Of a stretch of 22,236 bases of DNA, positions 1 through 6,719 are shown piece by piece (position 1 is the stretch's first letter; the number at the start of each line of letters is the position of its first letter). Source of the DNA: Desulfobulbaceae bacterium. GTDB lineage: Bacteria > Desulfobacterota > Desulfobulbia > Desulfobulbales > Desulfurivibrionaceae. A program made the translations under genes and the position numbers. The stretch covers positions 1 through 22,236 of the forward strand of contig DOZO01000071.1 in the NCBI GenBank assembly GCA_003517965.1, given 5' to 3'. The notes beneath the pieces were generated by a model. The model searched no databases, was not told the DNA's origin, and worked only from the letters and a program-made list of their open reading frames with translations.

Positions 1-129
1 ACCGCCAAGGTGTACCGGCTCATCGAGCACCAGTACCGCAAACAGGCCGATTACAGCCGGGAGAGCCACCTTTTTGAACTGTCCAAATGCCGAATCGATT
101 TTGATTTTGGTTTTATTTGGAAGAAATAA
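1..129 (+). CDS. C-terminal fragment of unrecognised protein
   Basis: The plus-strand frame starting at base 1 is open for 42 codons and ends in TAA at 127-129. The fragment begins TAKVYRLIEH and finishes in an aromatic stretch, FDFGFIWKK. The start and most of the protein lie outside the window. I see no motif that identifies a family, so no function is given. A short AT-rich gap and a strong hairpin follow the stop, which fits the end of a transcription unit converging on the minus-strand respiratory operon. The fragment is coding by frame openness and position only. Confidence 0.5.
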   Translation, partial: TAKVYRLIEHQYRKQADYSRESHLFELSKCRIDFDFGFIWKK

Positions 130-169
130 GCCTGGGTGCGAAATTTGATTTCAGGGCTATACTTAAAAA

Positions 170-211
170 TACCTCAGATTTTGCATAGCCAATATTGCAA
201 AATCTGAGGTA
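170..211 (-). terminator. Intrinsic terminator ending the respiratory operon
   Basis: A perfect 16-bp inverted repeat (170-185 paired with 196-211, 10-nt loop) lies between the convergent stops at 129 and 255. On the minus strand it is followed by ATTTTTAAG, the expected U-tract, so it should end transcripts from the polyferredoxin gene. No U-tract follows on the plus strand, though the hairpin may still slow or protect the incoming plus-strand transcript. Confidence 0.75.
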
Positions 212-254
212 ATCGGCACGTTGTGATTTACAAAAGATACAAAAAGAAACCCCT

Positions 255-1277
255 TTACTCCACCACCATTTCCAGCAGCACCTCAAGCTCTGCCTCCAGC
301 GCCTCCACTCCCCGGCCTGGGTTCAGGATCAAGGCCTTTTTCCGGCAAAATTCCAGACATAAGCCGCAGCCGCTGCATTTAGCCCAGTCGAACTTGAGCC
401 TTTTCACCTCGTCTTCCCTGGTGTTTTTCAGCGCCCCGGTGGGGCACATCCCGGCGCAGCCGCCGCAGAAGTTGCACTCGCTGTTCACCGTCAGGGTAAA
501 AAACAATTTCAGCAGGGCCAAGCGGTGGGCTTGATCGCTGGAGCCGGTCAGGGCCTGGTGGAGTTGGATCCGGCGGGCGGGCTGATGCTTGTGCGCGTGT
601 TGTTCTTGGGCATTGGGATCGGCCTTGATGGTGTTAATAGTCTCGGTGGCGGCATGCAGGGAGATATCCAGGAAGGCGCGGAAAAAGGCCCTTCTGCTTG
701 AGGCGACCTCCGCCTGCTCGGCCACGGCCTCTTCTTCTTTGGTCAGCAACAGCCTGATGCTGGGACAAAGGGCATCCCCCCCCAACCTGTCTTTCAATTC
801 CTTAAGCCGCCGGGTCAAAATATCCGGGACAAAGACTGCCTTGCAATCAGCGCACCGACTAAGGTGCAGAGAAACCTCCTGCCCCGCGCGGGCGGCAAAA
901 GAGGCCAGTTGCTCCACAGACAGAGCCCCCAGACAGGGAAGAATGACCTCCTCCCCGGTGCGGATCCCCTTTTCGCAACAAAGAGAAACCGCTTTCCCCG
1001 CCGCCGCCTTACCGGGGGCCGCGGCCAGGCGGGAATCAAGCCCGACCAGCGCCTCGGCCGGGCAGACTGCGGTGCAGGCCAGGCAGCCCAGGCAGAGTTT
1101 CTGGTCAAGGACAATCTGCCCCGATTCAAGACGAATAGCACCTGTCTGGCATTCGCTTAGGCAGTGCGCACAGACACTACCCTGAAAGCGGGTCCGCAGG
1201 CAGCGGCGGCTGACAAACTCAAGGGCCGGCGGTTCACTGTTCTTGAACCGCGCGACGAACCGGTCAGCCAGGCTCAT
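255..1277 (-). CDS. Cytoplasmic polyferredoxin, respiratory-reductase accessory
   Basis: The protein has 340 aa, no signal peptide and four ferredoxin-like cysteine groups. Near the N-terminus are C26...C36-x2-C39-x3-C43 and C62-x2-C65-x2-C68-x3-C72. At the C-terminus are C268-x2-C271-x2-C274-x3-C278 and C301-x2-C304-x2-C307-x3-C311. The first group has a stretched spacing, so it may hold an altered cluster. A middle domain adds C100, C101, C115, C142, C145 and C171 in a LPCLGAL...CADC arrangement. A linker around residues 225-231 is His-rich (QEQHAHKHQP). Its ATG overlaps the TorD-like stop as ATGA, so translation is probably coupled. Inference: it passes electrons inside the cell or helps assemble the cofactors of the exported reductase. 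It cannot be the membrane anchor, because it has no transmembrane helix. The exact role is unknown. Confidence 0.8.
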   Translation of the reverse strand: MSLADRFVARFKNSEPPALEFVSRRCLRTRFQGSVCAHCLSECQTGAIRLESGQIVLDQKLCLGCLACTAVCPAEALVGLDSRLAAAPGKAAAGKAVSLCCEKGIRTGEEVILPCLGALSVEQLASFAARAGQEVSLHLSRCADCKAVFVPDILTRRLKELKDRLGGDALCPSIRLLLTKEEEAVAEQAEVASSRRAFFRAFLDISLHAATETINTIKADPNAQEQHAHKHQPARRIQLHQALTGSSDQAHRLALLKLFFTLTVNSECNFCGGCAGMCPTGALKNTREDEVKRLKFDWAKCSGCGLCLEFCRKKALILNPGRGVEALEAELEVLLEMVVE

Positions 1278-1924
1278 GGGGTGGGGGCAGCCTCGGCGGC
1301 CTGGGCGATATTGCCCTTTTCCGCGTCGATAAAGGCGAGGAGGCAGAGTCCCAGGCCGCGATAGAACGGCATTGTAGCGTGGTCAACAATTGCCTGACCC
1401 AGTTGCGACGCCCAGGAGGCGAGGAACCGGTTGAAAAACCGGGCCCGGATGGCGGCATAATCGGCAAGGTCGGCCTGTTTCACCTCGCTGATCGTCTGAG
1501 CGATCTTGCCTTCGAGAAAACTCATGAACTCAAGCTCGATGGCGATGTGATCCGGCGGCCCCTCGATATCGTGCTGCACCCCGGCCTCACCGTATATCTT
1601 TTTGACCGCCATGGTGGAATCACCCATGAGCTGGCGTCCTTGATCAAGGTAGACCGAACCGTAAGGCTGGGCCGGAATATTGAAGGGGCCGAGAAAAATG
1701 GCGGAGTATTCCTGGAGGAGTTCTTCCTGGCTGTTATCAGCAAGCTCCATGCCACGACAGGCTTCCGCCGCGGCCGGGCTCGAAATTTTTGCCATCAGAT
1801 CGGCAAGATTGGCGCAAAGATTTTCTTCTCTAAACATCTCCCGTTCCGGCTCATAGAAACAGGCGGCCAGCAGACGGTAAGCATCGCTGCGGAGCAGGGC
1901 GGTTTGGGCAAGATCGGTAGTCAT
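1274..1924 (-). CDS. TorD-family molybdoenzyme chaperone (ArrD-like)
   Basis: This 216-aa cytoplasmic all-helical protein matches the TorD/DmsD/NarJ chaperones. These bind the Tat signal of a molybdopterin enzyme and hold it until the cofactor is inserted. Visible family signatures are EYSAIFLGP (72-80), PYGSVYLD (87-94) and PPDHIAIELEFM (123-134). I chose the ATG at 1922-1924 because GAGGA sits 5 nt upstream; the frame stays open further upstream but has no ribosome site. It follows the ArrB-like gene after a 104-bp gap holding a GC-rich hairpin, and its stop overlaps the next start. The natural client is the 845-aa Tat-exported reductase encoded two genes upstream. Confidence 0.88.
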   Translation of the reverse strand: MTTDLAQTALLRSDAYRLLAACFYEPEREMFREENLCANLADLMAKISSPAAAEACRGMELADNSQEELLQEYSAIFLGPFNIPAQPYGSVYLDQGRQLMGDSTMAVKKIYGEAGVQHDIEGPPDHIAIELEFMSFLEGKIAQTISEVKQADLADYAAIRARFFNRFLASWASQLGQAIVDHATMPFYRGLGLCLLAFIDAEKGNIAQAAEAAPTP

Positions 1925-1960
1925 GTGATTCCTCAAGAAAATAAAAAGTGTGGGGCGGTG

Positions 1961-1999
1961 AAAAAGCGGGGGGCGGGTTGCTTGCGCTTCCCGCCCCCC
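1961..1999 (-). terminator. GC-rich hairpin with U-tract inside the operon
   Basis: The arms GGGGGGCGGG (1968-1977) and CCCGCCCCCC (1990-1999) form a perfect 10-bp stem with a 12-nt loop. On the minus strand the stem is followed by GC and then TTTTT (complement of 1961-1965), the form of an intrinsic terminator. It lies between the arrB-like stop and the torD-like start. It may be a partial terminator that makes less chaperone and polyferredoxin than enzyme, or a stabiliser of the arrAB 3' end. Confidence 0.65.
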
Positions 2000-2028
2000 C
2001 AACAGCCCTGATCTATCCAGCGCTCAAC

Positions 2029-2781
2029 TTATCTGGCGTTGTAGCTCCGGATGTAAAAAACATTAGGCTTGGTGCCCTTTTCCGGCTTGAGAACAGTGCC
2101 CTTGTACTTCTTGACCAACTGGGCGACTTCGCTGTTCGGATCGGAGATGTCACCGAAGATCCGGGCCCGGGCCGGGCAAGAAGCCACACAGTACGGCTCC
2201 TGACCCTTCTTCACCCGATGCTCACAGAAGATGCACTTCTCGGTGATGTTGCTGCGACGGACATCCTTGTAATCCGGATGATCGTACTTGGTCCGGTGCG
2301 GCGGCATGTCGGTCTTACCGGCCAGCTCGGCGCCGGAAGAGGTGCAGCCGGGGATCACCTCGGTCTTGTTGGTGAAGAACGGATCGTGTGGTGCACCCTC
2401 ATCACCGGTATAGCTGATGACGCTGGTCTCGCCGATCTTGACATCCATCTTCGAGTAGGGGCAGGCTTCCTGACAGGCGCGGCAGCCGATGCAGCGCTCG
2501 TCGTTATGCATGGTGATCCCGTCCTTGGTCTTGAACATCGCCTTGGGGGTTACCGGGCACGCCTTGACACAGGGAGCGTTGCTGCAGTGATTGCAAAGCA
2601 CCGGTCTGGTCATGTACTTGGTTTTGGGGAACTTACCGCTGGTCTCATGCTGAAAATCGGCAAAGTTATGAGCCTGGCCGGCATGCCTGAGGGCGGTGTT
2701 GTTCTCGGTTTTGCAGGCCAGGGCGCAAGCGCCGCAACCCACACACTTCTTTAAGTCTATTACCATCGCATATTGCGTCAT
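2029..2781 (-). CDS. arrB: Four-cluster [4Fe-4S] electron-transfer subunit (ArrB-like)
   Basis: The 250-aa protein belongs to the DmsB/PhsB/NrfC/ArrB family, the electron-transfer partner of molybdopterin reductases. All 16 expected cysteines are present in four groups: C13/16/19/23, C63/66/71/75, C97/100/103/107 and C183/186/198/202. The last group has the long 11-residue spacer usual in the family. It has no signal peptide of its own; such subunits are normally carried out through Tat together with the catalytic subunit. The start ATG (2779-2781) has GGAGGA 7 nt upstream and lies 29 bp after the catalytic gene. No NrfD-like quinol-oxidising membrane subunit follows, as in two-gene arrAB operons that rely on a separate CymA-like donor. 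The symbol depends on the ArrA call for its neighbour. Confidence 0.78.
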   Translation of the reverse strand: MTQYAMVIDLKKCVGCGACALACKTENNTALRHAGQAHNFADFQHETSGKFPKTKYMTRPVLCNHCSNAPCVKACPVTPKAMFKTKDGITMHNDERCIGCRACQEACPYSKMDVKIGETSVISYTGDEGAPHDPFFTNKTEVIPGCTSSGAELAGKTDMPPHRTKYDHPDYKDVRRSNITEKCIFCEHRVKKGQEPYCVASCPARARIFGDISDPNSEVAQLVKKYKGTVLKPEKGTKPNVFYIRSYNAR

Positions 2782-2810
2782 TATTTGTTCCTCCGTCTTG
2801 ATTCAGAAAC

Positions 2811-5348
2811 TTAGACCTTTTCGATTTTTACCATGGCGTGGCCGCCGTTACGGGCATTGGAGCCGGAAAGGCGTTCCAGATCCCAGGGGATAATAGTGTT
2901 GTTGTTGCCGCCGCGGGCCTCCTTGCCGAAAACCTTGGAAGCGGTGCGACCAACGGCCCAATGACCCTGGCCGAAGGACTTGGAAACGGTGCCGGGTTTG
3001 ACCCCTTCCCAGAGACGAGCCACGCACTCAATGCTGCCGCCGATGGAGGAGATTTTCACCTTGTCGCCGTCCTTGAGGCCGAGCGCCTTGCCGTCGATGG
3101 GGTTGAGGCGGACGGTGTCCTGCTCGCCGACATCGCCCGGATCGACATGCTTGAACTCGTAGTACCAGGGGCAGTTCTGGCTGCGGCCCTCGCGGTTCAG
3201 GCGAGACTTGTAGTCGATGAAGATCAAGGGGAACTGTTTCGGGTCGCCGTTCTGCTTGGGCGGCTCGTAGTGGGGCACGAAAGCCAGCTCGCCGCGCGCG
3301 GTGTAGCCGGCAGCTTCCATGACCTTGTCCACGTCCACCTTGTGCTTCTCGGCATGACCGGTCAGGGCCTTTTTCAGGGTTTCTGAGTAGAACTCGAACT
3401 TCTTGGTCACGGTGCTGAACTTGCCGCCCCACTGGGATTTGTACTTGTAAGCATCGGAGTTCCACATCCCCCGCCGCTTCATCTCATCCCAGCCCTTGAT
3501 CTTGTCGCCGCCCACGTCCTTCTTGCCGTCCCAGAACGGGGAGGTGTAGTACTTGAGGGCGTACTCGGTCAATTCAGCGGCCGAGGTCGGCGCCTTGCCG
3601 GTTTCCGGATCCTTGAAGATATCGGTCAGGCAGTCGGCCAGGTTGGGGAAGCCCCTTTCCTTGAGCTTCTGGCCGATGTGCCACGGGTAGTCGGTTTCCT
3701 CGTTGATCACCGTGAAGACCGGCTCGATCGTGGACTGAAGCAGGGTGCAGGTAGCGTGGCGGTTGGCCTTGGTCTTGACGAAGCCGATCCGCTCGAAAAG
3801 GTTGGTCCGGCAGGGCAGAACGATGTCGGAGTACATCGAAAACTCCGAGGCCACCGTGGTCAGATGGACGGTGAAGGGAACCGCCTCCATGGCCTTTTCC
3901 CACTTGTCGGTGCCGTTGTTGGAAAAGACGAAGTTGTTCATGTAGCCGACGACCATCTTGATGTCGTACGGGTCCTTGGCCAACATGCCGGTGGCGCAGT
4001 TGTTGGTGGAGACGCCGCCGCCGGATTTGCCACCGCCCAGGGCCGGCAGGTTCAGGTAGCCGCGCTGGTCGATCTTTTTCAGCTTGGTCTTCTTTTTGGC
4101 CACCTCGTCCATGTGCTTGTCGTACTTGGGCACCTTGTTGGTCGGGTTCTTGGAGCCCTGGAGCGAACCGCCCACATTGTCCACCCCGCCGGTGAGAGCG
4201 GAGAGGGCATGGACTGCCATGGAGTTATAGGCGCCGCGGGGCTGCATGCAGCAGCCGGGGCCCATCCAGACGCAGACATTGGGCGCGGCCTTGGCCATGC
4301 CCCGGGCGATGCGGACGAGTTGGTCGGCATCCACCGCGGCAATCTCGGCCGCCTTCTTGGGGGTCATGTCCTTGAGGGCCAGGTTCCACCACTTGACCAG
4401 GCCGTGGCTCTCCTTCTCGGCAAAGGCGGCTTCGTCAACCGTGACCCCGGCCTTGAAGAGGTTTTTGCCGTCCTTGAAGTCGCCGACAAATTCCTTGTGC
4501 CAGATGCCTTCGGTGAGCATCACGTGGGCGATGGCACCGGCCACTGCCGCATCGGTGCCGGGATTAAGCGGTACCCACTCCTGGGCCTTGGCGGCGGAGG
4601 TGGTGAGGCGCGGGTCAACCGCGGCGACGGTGGCGCGCTCGATGGCGTTGCCCAACCGCTTGATGGCGGCCGGAACCATCCGGTTACTGGCGACCGGATC
4701 ACAGCCCCAGATGAGGATGTATTTGGCATTGTCGAGATCGTAGTCGCGGTACTCCCACTTGCCCTCGGTGTAGAAAACCCCGAACTTCTCGGCCTCGGCG
4801 CACATGGAGCTGTGGGAGATGCTGTTGGGCGAACCAAAGACCTTGGTCGTGACCTCGTAAAGGATGTCGCGCATGTAGGTGTAACGGCCGCGCATCAGGG
4901 CGTATTTTTCAGATTCGTTATTTTTGCGCAGCTCCATCATCTTGTCGGCGATGGTGTTGTAGGCCTCGTCCCAGGAGATGGGCACGAACTTGGGATCGAC
5001 ACCGCGGCCCTTGACCGGGTTGGTCCGCTTCATCGGGGTCTTGATCCGGTCTGGATCATAAACCTGCTGGAGGGAAAGATGACCGCGGGGGCAGAGGACG
5101 CCCTCGTTCTGTTTGGAATGACGGTTGCCGCGTACCTTGACCGCCCGGCCGTCCTGGACGAAAACCTCGGCCGGACACCAAGTGGTGCAACCCTGACAGG
5201 TAGAGGCTACCCAGTAACCCGGCTTTTCGCCGCCGATGCCGGGACGATAGGCGTCGGCCAGCGCGTTCAAGGTGGAGCCCTTGAAAGCAGCGGCCGCCAA
5301 ACCGGTTGCCGCGCTCAGTTTGAGAAAATCCCTTCTTTTGATCTTCAT
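2811..5348 (-). CDS. arrA: Tat-exported molybdopterin reductase, ArrA-like (probable respiratory arsenate reductase)
   Basis: An 845-aa catalytic subunit of the DMSO-reductase superfamily. The N-terminus carries a twin-arginine signal (RRDFLK, residues 5-10) and a hydrophobic stretch to about residue 32. One [4Fe-4S] site follows: C51-x2-C54-x3-C58 and C86. C183 in SHSSMCAEAEKFG is the likely molybdenum ligand. R153-G-R-Y156 is the RGRY motif reported for ArrA, whereas ArxA has GRGWG. With an offset of about ten residues, R155, Y156, H179, K188 and Y200 line up with arsenate-pocket residues I recall from Shewanella ANA-3 ArrA; that numbering is from memory. Length is close to ArrA (about 850). 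AAGGAG lies before the ATG. The neighbours are an ArrB-like subunit, a TorD-like chaperone and a MOSC protein. Selenium, polysulfide or tetrathionate reductases of the same clade remain possible. Confidence 0.78.
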   Translation of the reverse strand: MKIKRRDFLKLSAATGLAAAAFKGSTLNALADAYRPGIGGEKPGYWVASTCQGCTTWCPAEVFVQDGRAVKVRGNRHSKQNEGVLCPRGHLSLQQVYDPDRIKTPMKRTNPVKGRGVDPKFVPISWDEAYNTIADKMMELRKNNESEKYALMRGRYTYMRDILYEVTTKVFGSPNSISHSSMCAEAEKFGVFYTEGKWEYRDYDLDNAKYILIWGCDPVASNRMVPAAIKRLGNAIERATVAAVDPRLTTSAAKAQEWVPLNPGTDAAVAGAIAHVMLTEGIWHKEFVGDFKDGKNLFKAGVTVDEAAFAEKESHGLVKWWNLALKDMTPKKAAEIAAVDADQLVRIARGMAKAAPNVCVWMGPGCCMQPRGAYNSMAVHALSALTGGVDNVGGSLQGSKNPTNKVPKYDKHMDEVAKKKTKLKKIDQRGYLNLPALGGGKSGGGVSTNNCATGMLAKDPYDIKMVVGYMNNFVFSNNGTDKWEKAMEAVPFTVHLTTVASEFSMYSDIVLPCRTNLFERIGFVKTKANRHATCTLLQSTIEPVFTVINEETDYPWHIGQKLKERGFPNLADCLTDIFKDPETGKAPTSAAELTEYALKYYTSPFWDGKKDVGGDKIKGWDEMKRRGMWNSDAYKYKSQWGGKFSTVTKKFEFYSETLKKALTGHAEKHKVDVDKVMEAAGYTARGELAFVPHYEPPKQNGDPKQFPLIFIDYKSRLNREGRSQNCPWYYEFKHVDPGDVGEQDTVRLNPIDGKALGLKDGDKVKISSIGGSIECVARLWEGVKPGTVSKSFGQGHWAVGRTASKVFGKEARGGNNNTIIPWDLERLSGSNARNGGHAMVKIEKV

Positions 5349-5390
5349 GCGTTTCTCTCCTTTTGTTTGCTTCAGGCTATGCTTCCCTTG

Positions 5391-5840
5391 TTACACATCC
5401 ACATTACGTTCTATTTTAATGGTGAGGTTCGCCTTGACAACTCCCCCCCGGATAACCTTGGTGAAAATCCCTTCCTTGGGCATGATACAATCCCCGGTGG
5501 CCTTTTTGATGGCGCAGCCGTCGTTATGACATTTCTTGCCGATCTGGGTAACTTCGAGTTCCACCTGATCATCAATAACCAAACGGTCGCCTATAGCCAG
5601 CGTCATCAGGTCCATGCCTCGGGTGACGATGTTTTCGGCAAACACCCCGTGCTTGAGATGGGGCAGCTTTTTCTTTACCGTGTCAATACTCTCTCCGGCC
5701 AGCAGGGAAACCTGCCTATGCCAGATTCCGGCATGAGCATCTCCGGTGATCCCCCAGTTTTCTTCCAGGTGAATCTCGGGCACCTCTTTTTTCACCATGC
5801 CTTTCTTTTCGCTGATACAGACCGCTTCGACCGTGCCCAT
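5391..5840 (-). CDS. MOSC-domain protein, probable Mo-cofactor accessory
   Basis: This 149-aa protein is a stand-alone MOSC domain (MoCo sulfurase C-terminal fold). Visible family features are ITGDAHAG (about residues 31-38) followed by RQVSLLAGE, then FAENIVTRG, and QIGKKCHNDGCAIKK with the conserved cysteine. MOSC proteins bind molybdenum cofactor or deliver sulfur to it. It is the first gene of the respiratory operon, 42 bp before the ArrA-like gene, so it probably matures or loads that enzyme. The ATG at 5838-5840 has only a weak purine-rich ribosome site (GAGAGAGA). It lacks the N-terminal beta-barrel domain of full-length MoCo sulfurases, which is normal for short bacterial members. Confidence 0.85.
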   Translation of the reverse strand: MGTVEAVCISEKKGMVKKEVPEIHLEENWGITGDAHAGIWHRQVSLLAGESIDTVKKKLPHLKHGVFAENIVTRGMDLMTLAIGDRLVIDDQVELEVTQIGKKCHNDGCAIKKATGDCIMPKEGIFTKVIRGGVVKANLTIKIERNVDV

Positions 5841-5873
5841 AGTCTCTCTCTCGGTTTATGGATATAAGAAACA

Positions 5874-5913
5874 GGCCCTCCAGGTGAGGACCGGGGGTAA
5901 ATGCATGACCCCC
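5874..5913 (-). promoter_or_regulatory. Tandem hairpins in the operon leader
   Basis: Downstream of the candidate promoter, two hairpins abut exactly. The first pairs 5908-5913 with 5893-5898 (GGGGGT/ACCCCC, 9-nt loop holding the palindrome ATGCAT). The second pairs 5886-5892 with 5874-5880 (GGTCCTC/GAGGGCC with one U-G pair, 5-nt loop). The second is followed by TGTTTCTTAT on the minus strand, a weak terminator-like end. This could be an attenuator or an mRNA stabiliser; it matches no riboswitch class that I recognise. Confidence 0.4.
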
Positions 5914-5930
5914 TTTTCTGATTACCGGTT

Positions 5931-5959
5931 AAGATATGAGATACCAGCAAGGAAAACAA
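5931..5959 (-). promoter_or_regulatory. Candidate sigma70 promoter of the respiratory operon
   Basis: On the minus strand TTGTTT (5959-5954) and TATCTT (5936-5931) are separated by 17 bp. The site lies about 90 bp upstream of the MOSC start, in the only sizeable gap between the regulator cassette and the reductase genes. Upstream of it an AT-rich inverted repeat (5975-5983 with 5997-6005, TTTCTTTGT/ACAAAGAAA) is a possible binding site for the response regulator. The boxes are imperfect and this is inferred from sequence alone. Confidence 0.35.
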
Positions 5960-6008
5960 GCGGTATTTTTTTGATTTCTTTGTAGGTATTTTCCTGACAA
6001 AGAAAAAC

Positions 6009-6719
6009 TCAGCCCTCCGGTTTTTTCTGTCTGGCCACCAGATCAACCAGCTCAGATCTGGTCTCCAGGCCAAGCTTGGCCATAGCCCTGGATCGGTAAG
6101 TGGCAATAGTTTTTTCACTTAAAAAAAGCTGCTCCGCGATTTCTCTGCTCGTAAAACCCATAACCACCGCCTGCATGACCTGCTGCTCTCGCATACTGAG
6201 CGAGAGCCAGAGCATCTCCTCGGGGGATGCCTCGCCCTTTTCCTGACTGGCCATAATATCCGGCATCATGTCCGGATGAATATACATCTGCCCCCGCATC
6301 AGCGAACGGATGGCGTAGAGCAAATCAACATCCAGGCATTTCTTGAGGATAAAGCCTTTGGCCCCCTTGGCCACGGCTTCCTTGAGATACTGATACTCCT
6401 CATGCATGGTCAGCATCAGGACACGGCTCCTGGGAGCCAGCTGCAAAACCTCCGGCAGAAGCAGAAGCCCGCTGGTTTCTGGCAAGGAGATATCAAGAAG
6501 CACTATATCCGGTTGCAGCTCCTTGGCCATGGTCAGTGCTTTTGGCCCCGTGTCGGCTGTCCCTACCACCTCCATATCCGATTCGGCATTGAGCAACAGG
6601 CTTAACCCGGCAAGAAGAACCGGATGATCATCGACCACCATAATCCGGACACTTTCACACCCAGAGGGTATAAGTTTCGTTTGAGCAGGCAAGCTGCTCG
6701 ACTCAGCTTTACTGTTCAT
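6009..6719 (-). CDS. NarL/FixJ-family response regulator
   Basis: A 236-aa two-component regulator. The receiver domain spans about residues 24-145, with D30/D31 in the acidic pocket, phosphoacceptor D76 (VLLDISLP), T104 and K126. A LuxR-type helix-turn-helix spans about 172-230 (SMREQQVMQAVVMGF ... SEKTIATYRSRAMAKLG). I chose the ATG at 6717-6719: GGGAG lies 6 nt upstream and it overlaps the kinase stop by 11 bp. Longer in-frame forms would run deep into the kinase gene. It is the partner of the kinase just upstream. The next genes downstream are the ArrA-like operon, so that operon is the likely target. Its output domain is the same class as that of TtrR and NarL, regulators of alternative electron acceptors. 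Confidence 0.92.
   Translation of the reverse strand: MNSKAESSSLPAQTKLIPSGCESVRIMVVDDHPVLLAGLSLLLNAESDMEVVGTADTGPKALTMAKELQPDIVLLDISLPETSGLLLLPEVLQLAPRSRVLMLTMHEEYQYLKEAVAKGAKGFILKKCLDVDLLYAIRSLMRGQMYIHPDMMPDIMASQEKGEASPEEMLWLSLSMREQQVMQAVVMGFTSREIAEQLFLSEKTIATYRSRAMAKLGLETRSELVDLVARQKKPEG

Noticed and set aside
3678..5867. 729-codon plus-strand open frame opposite the ArrA-like and MOSC genes
   Set aside because: It is antisense to two genes with clear domains and has no recognisable motif; long antisense frames are expected in GC-rich coding DNA.
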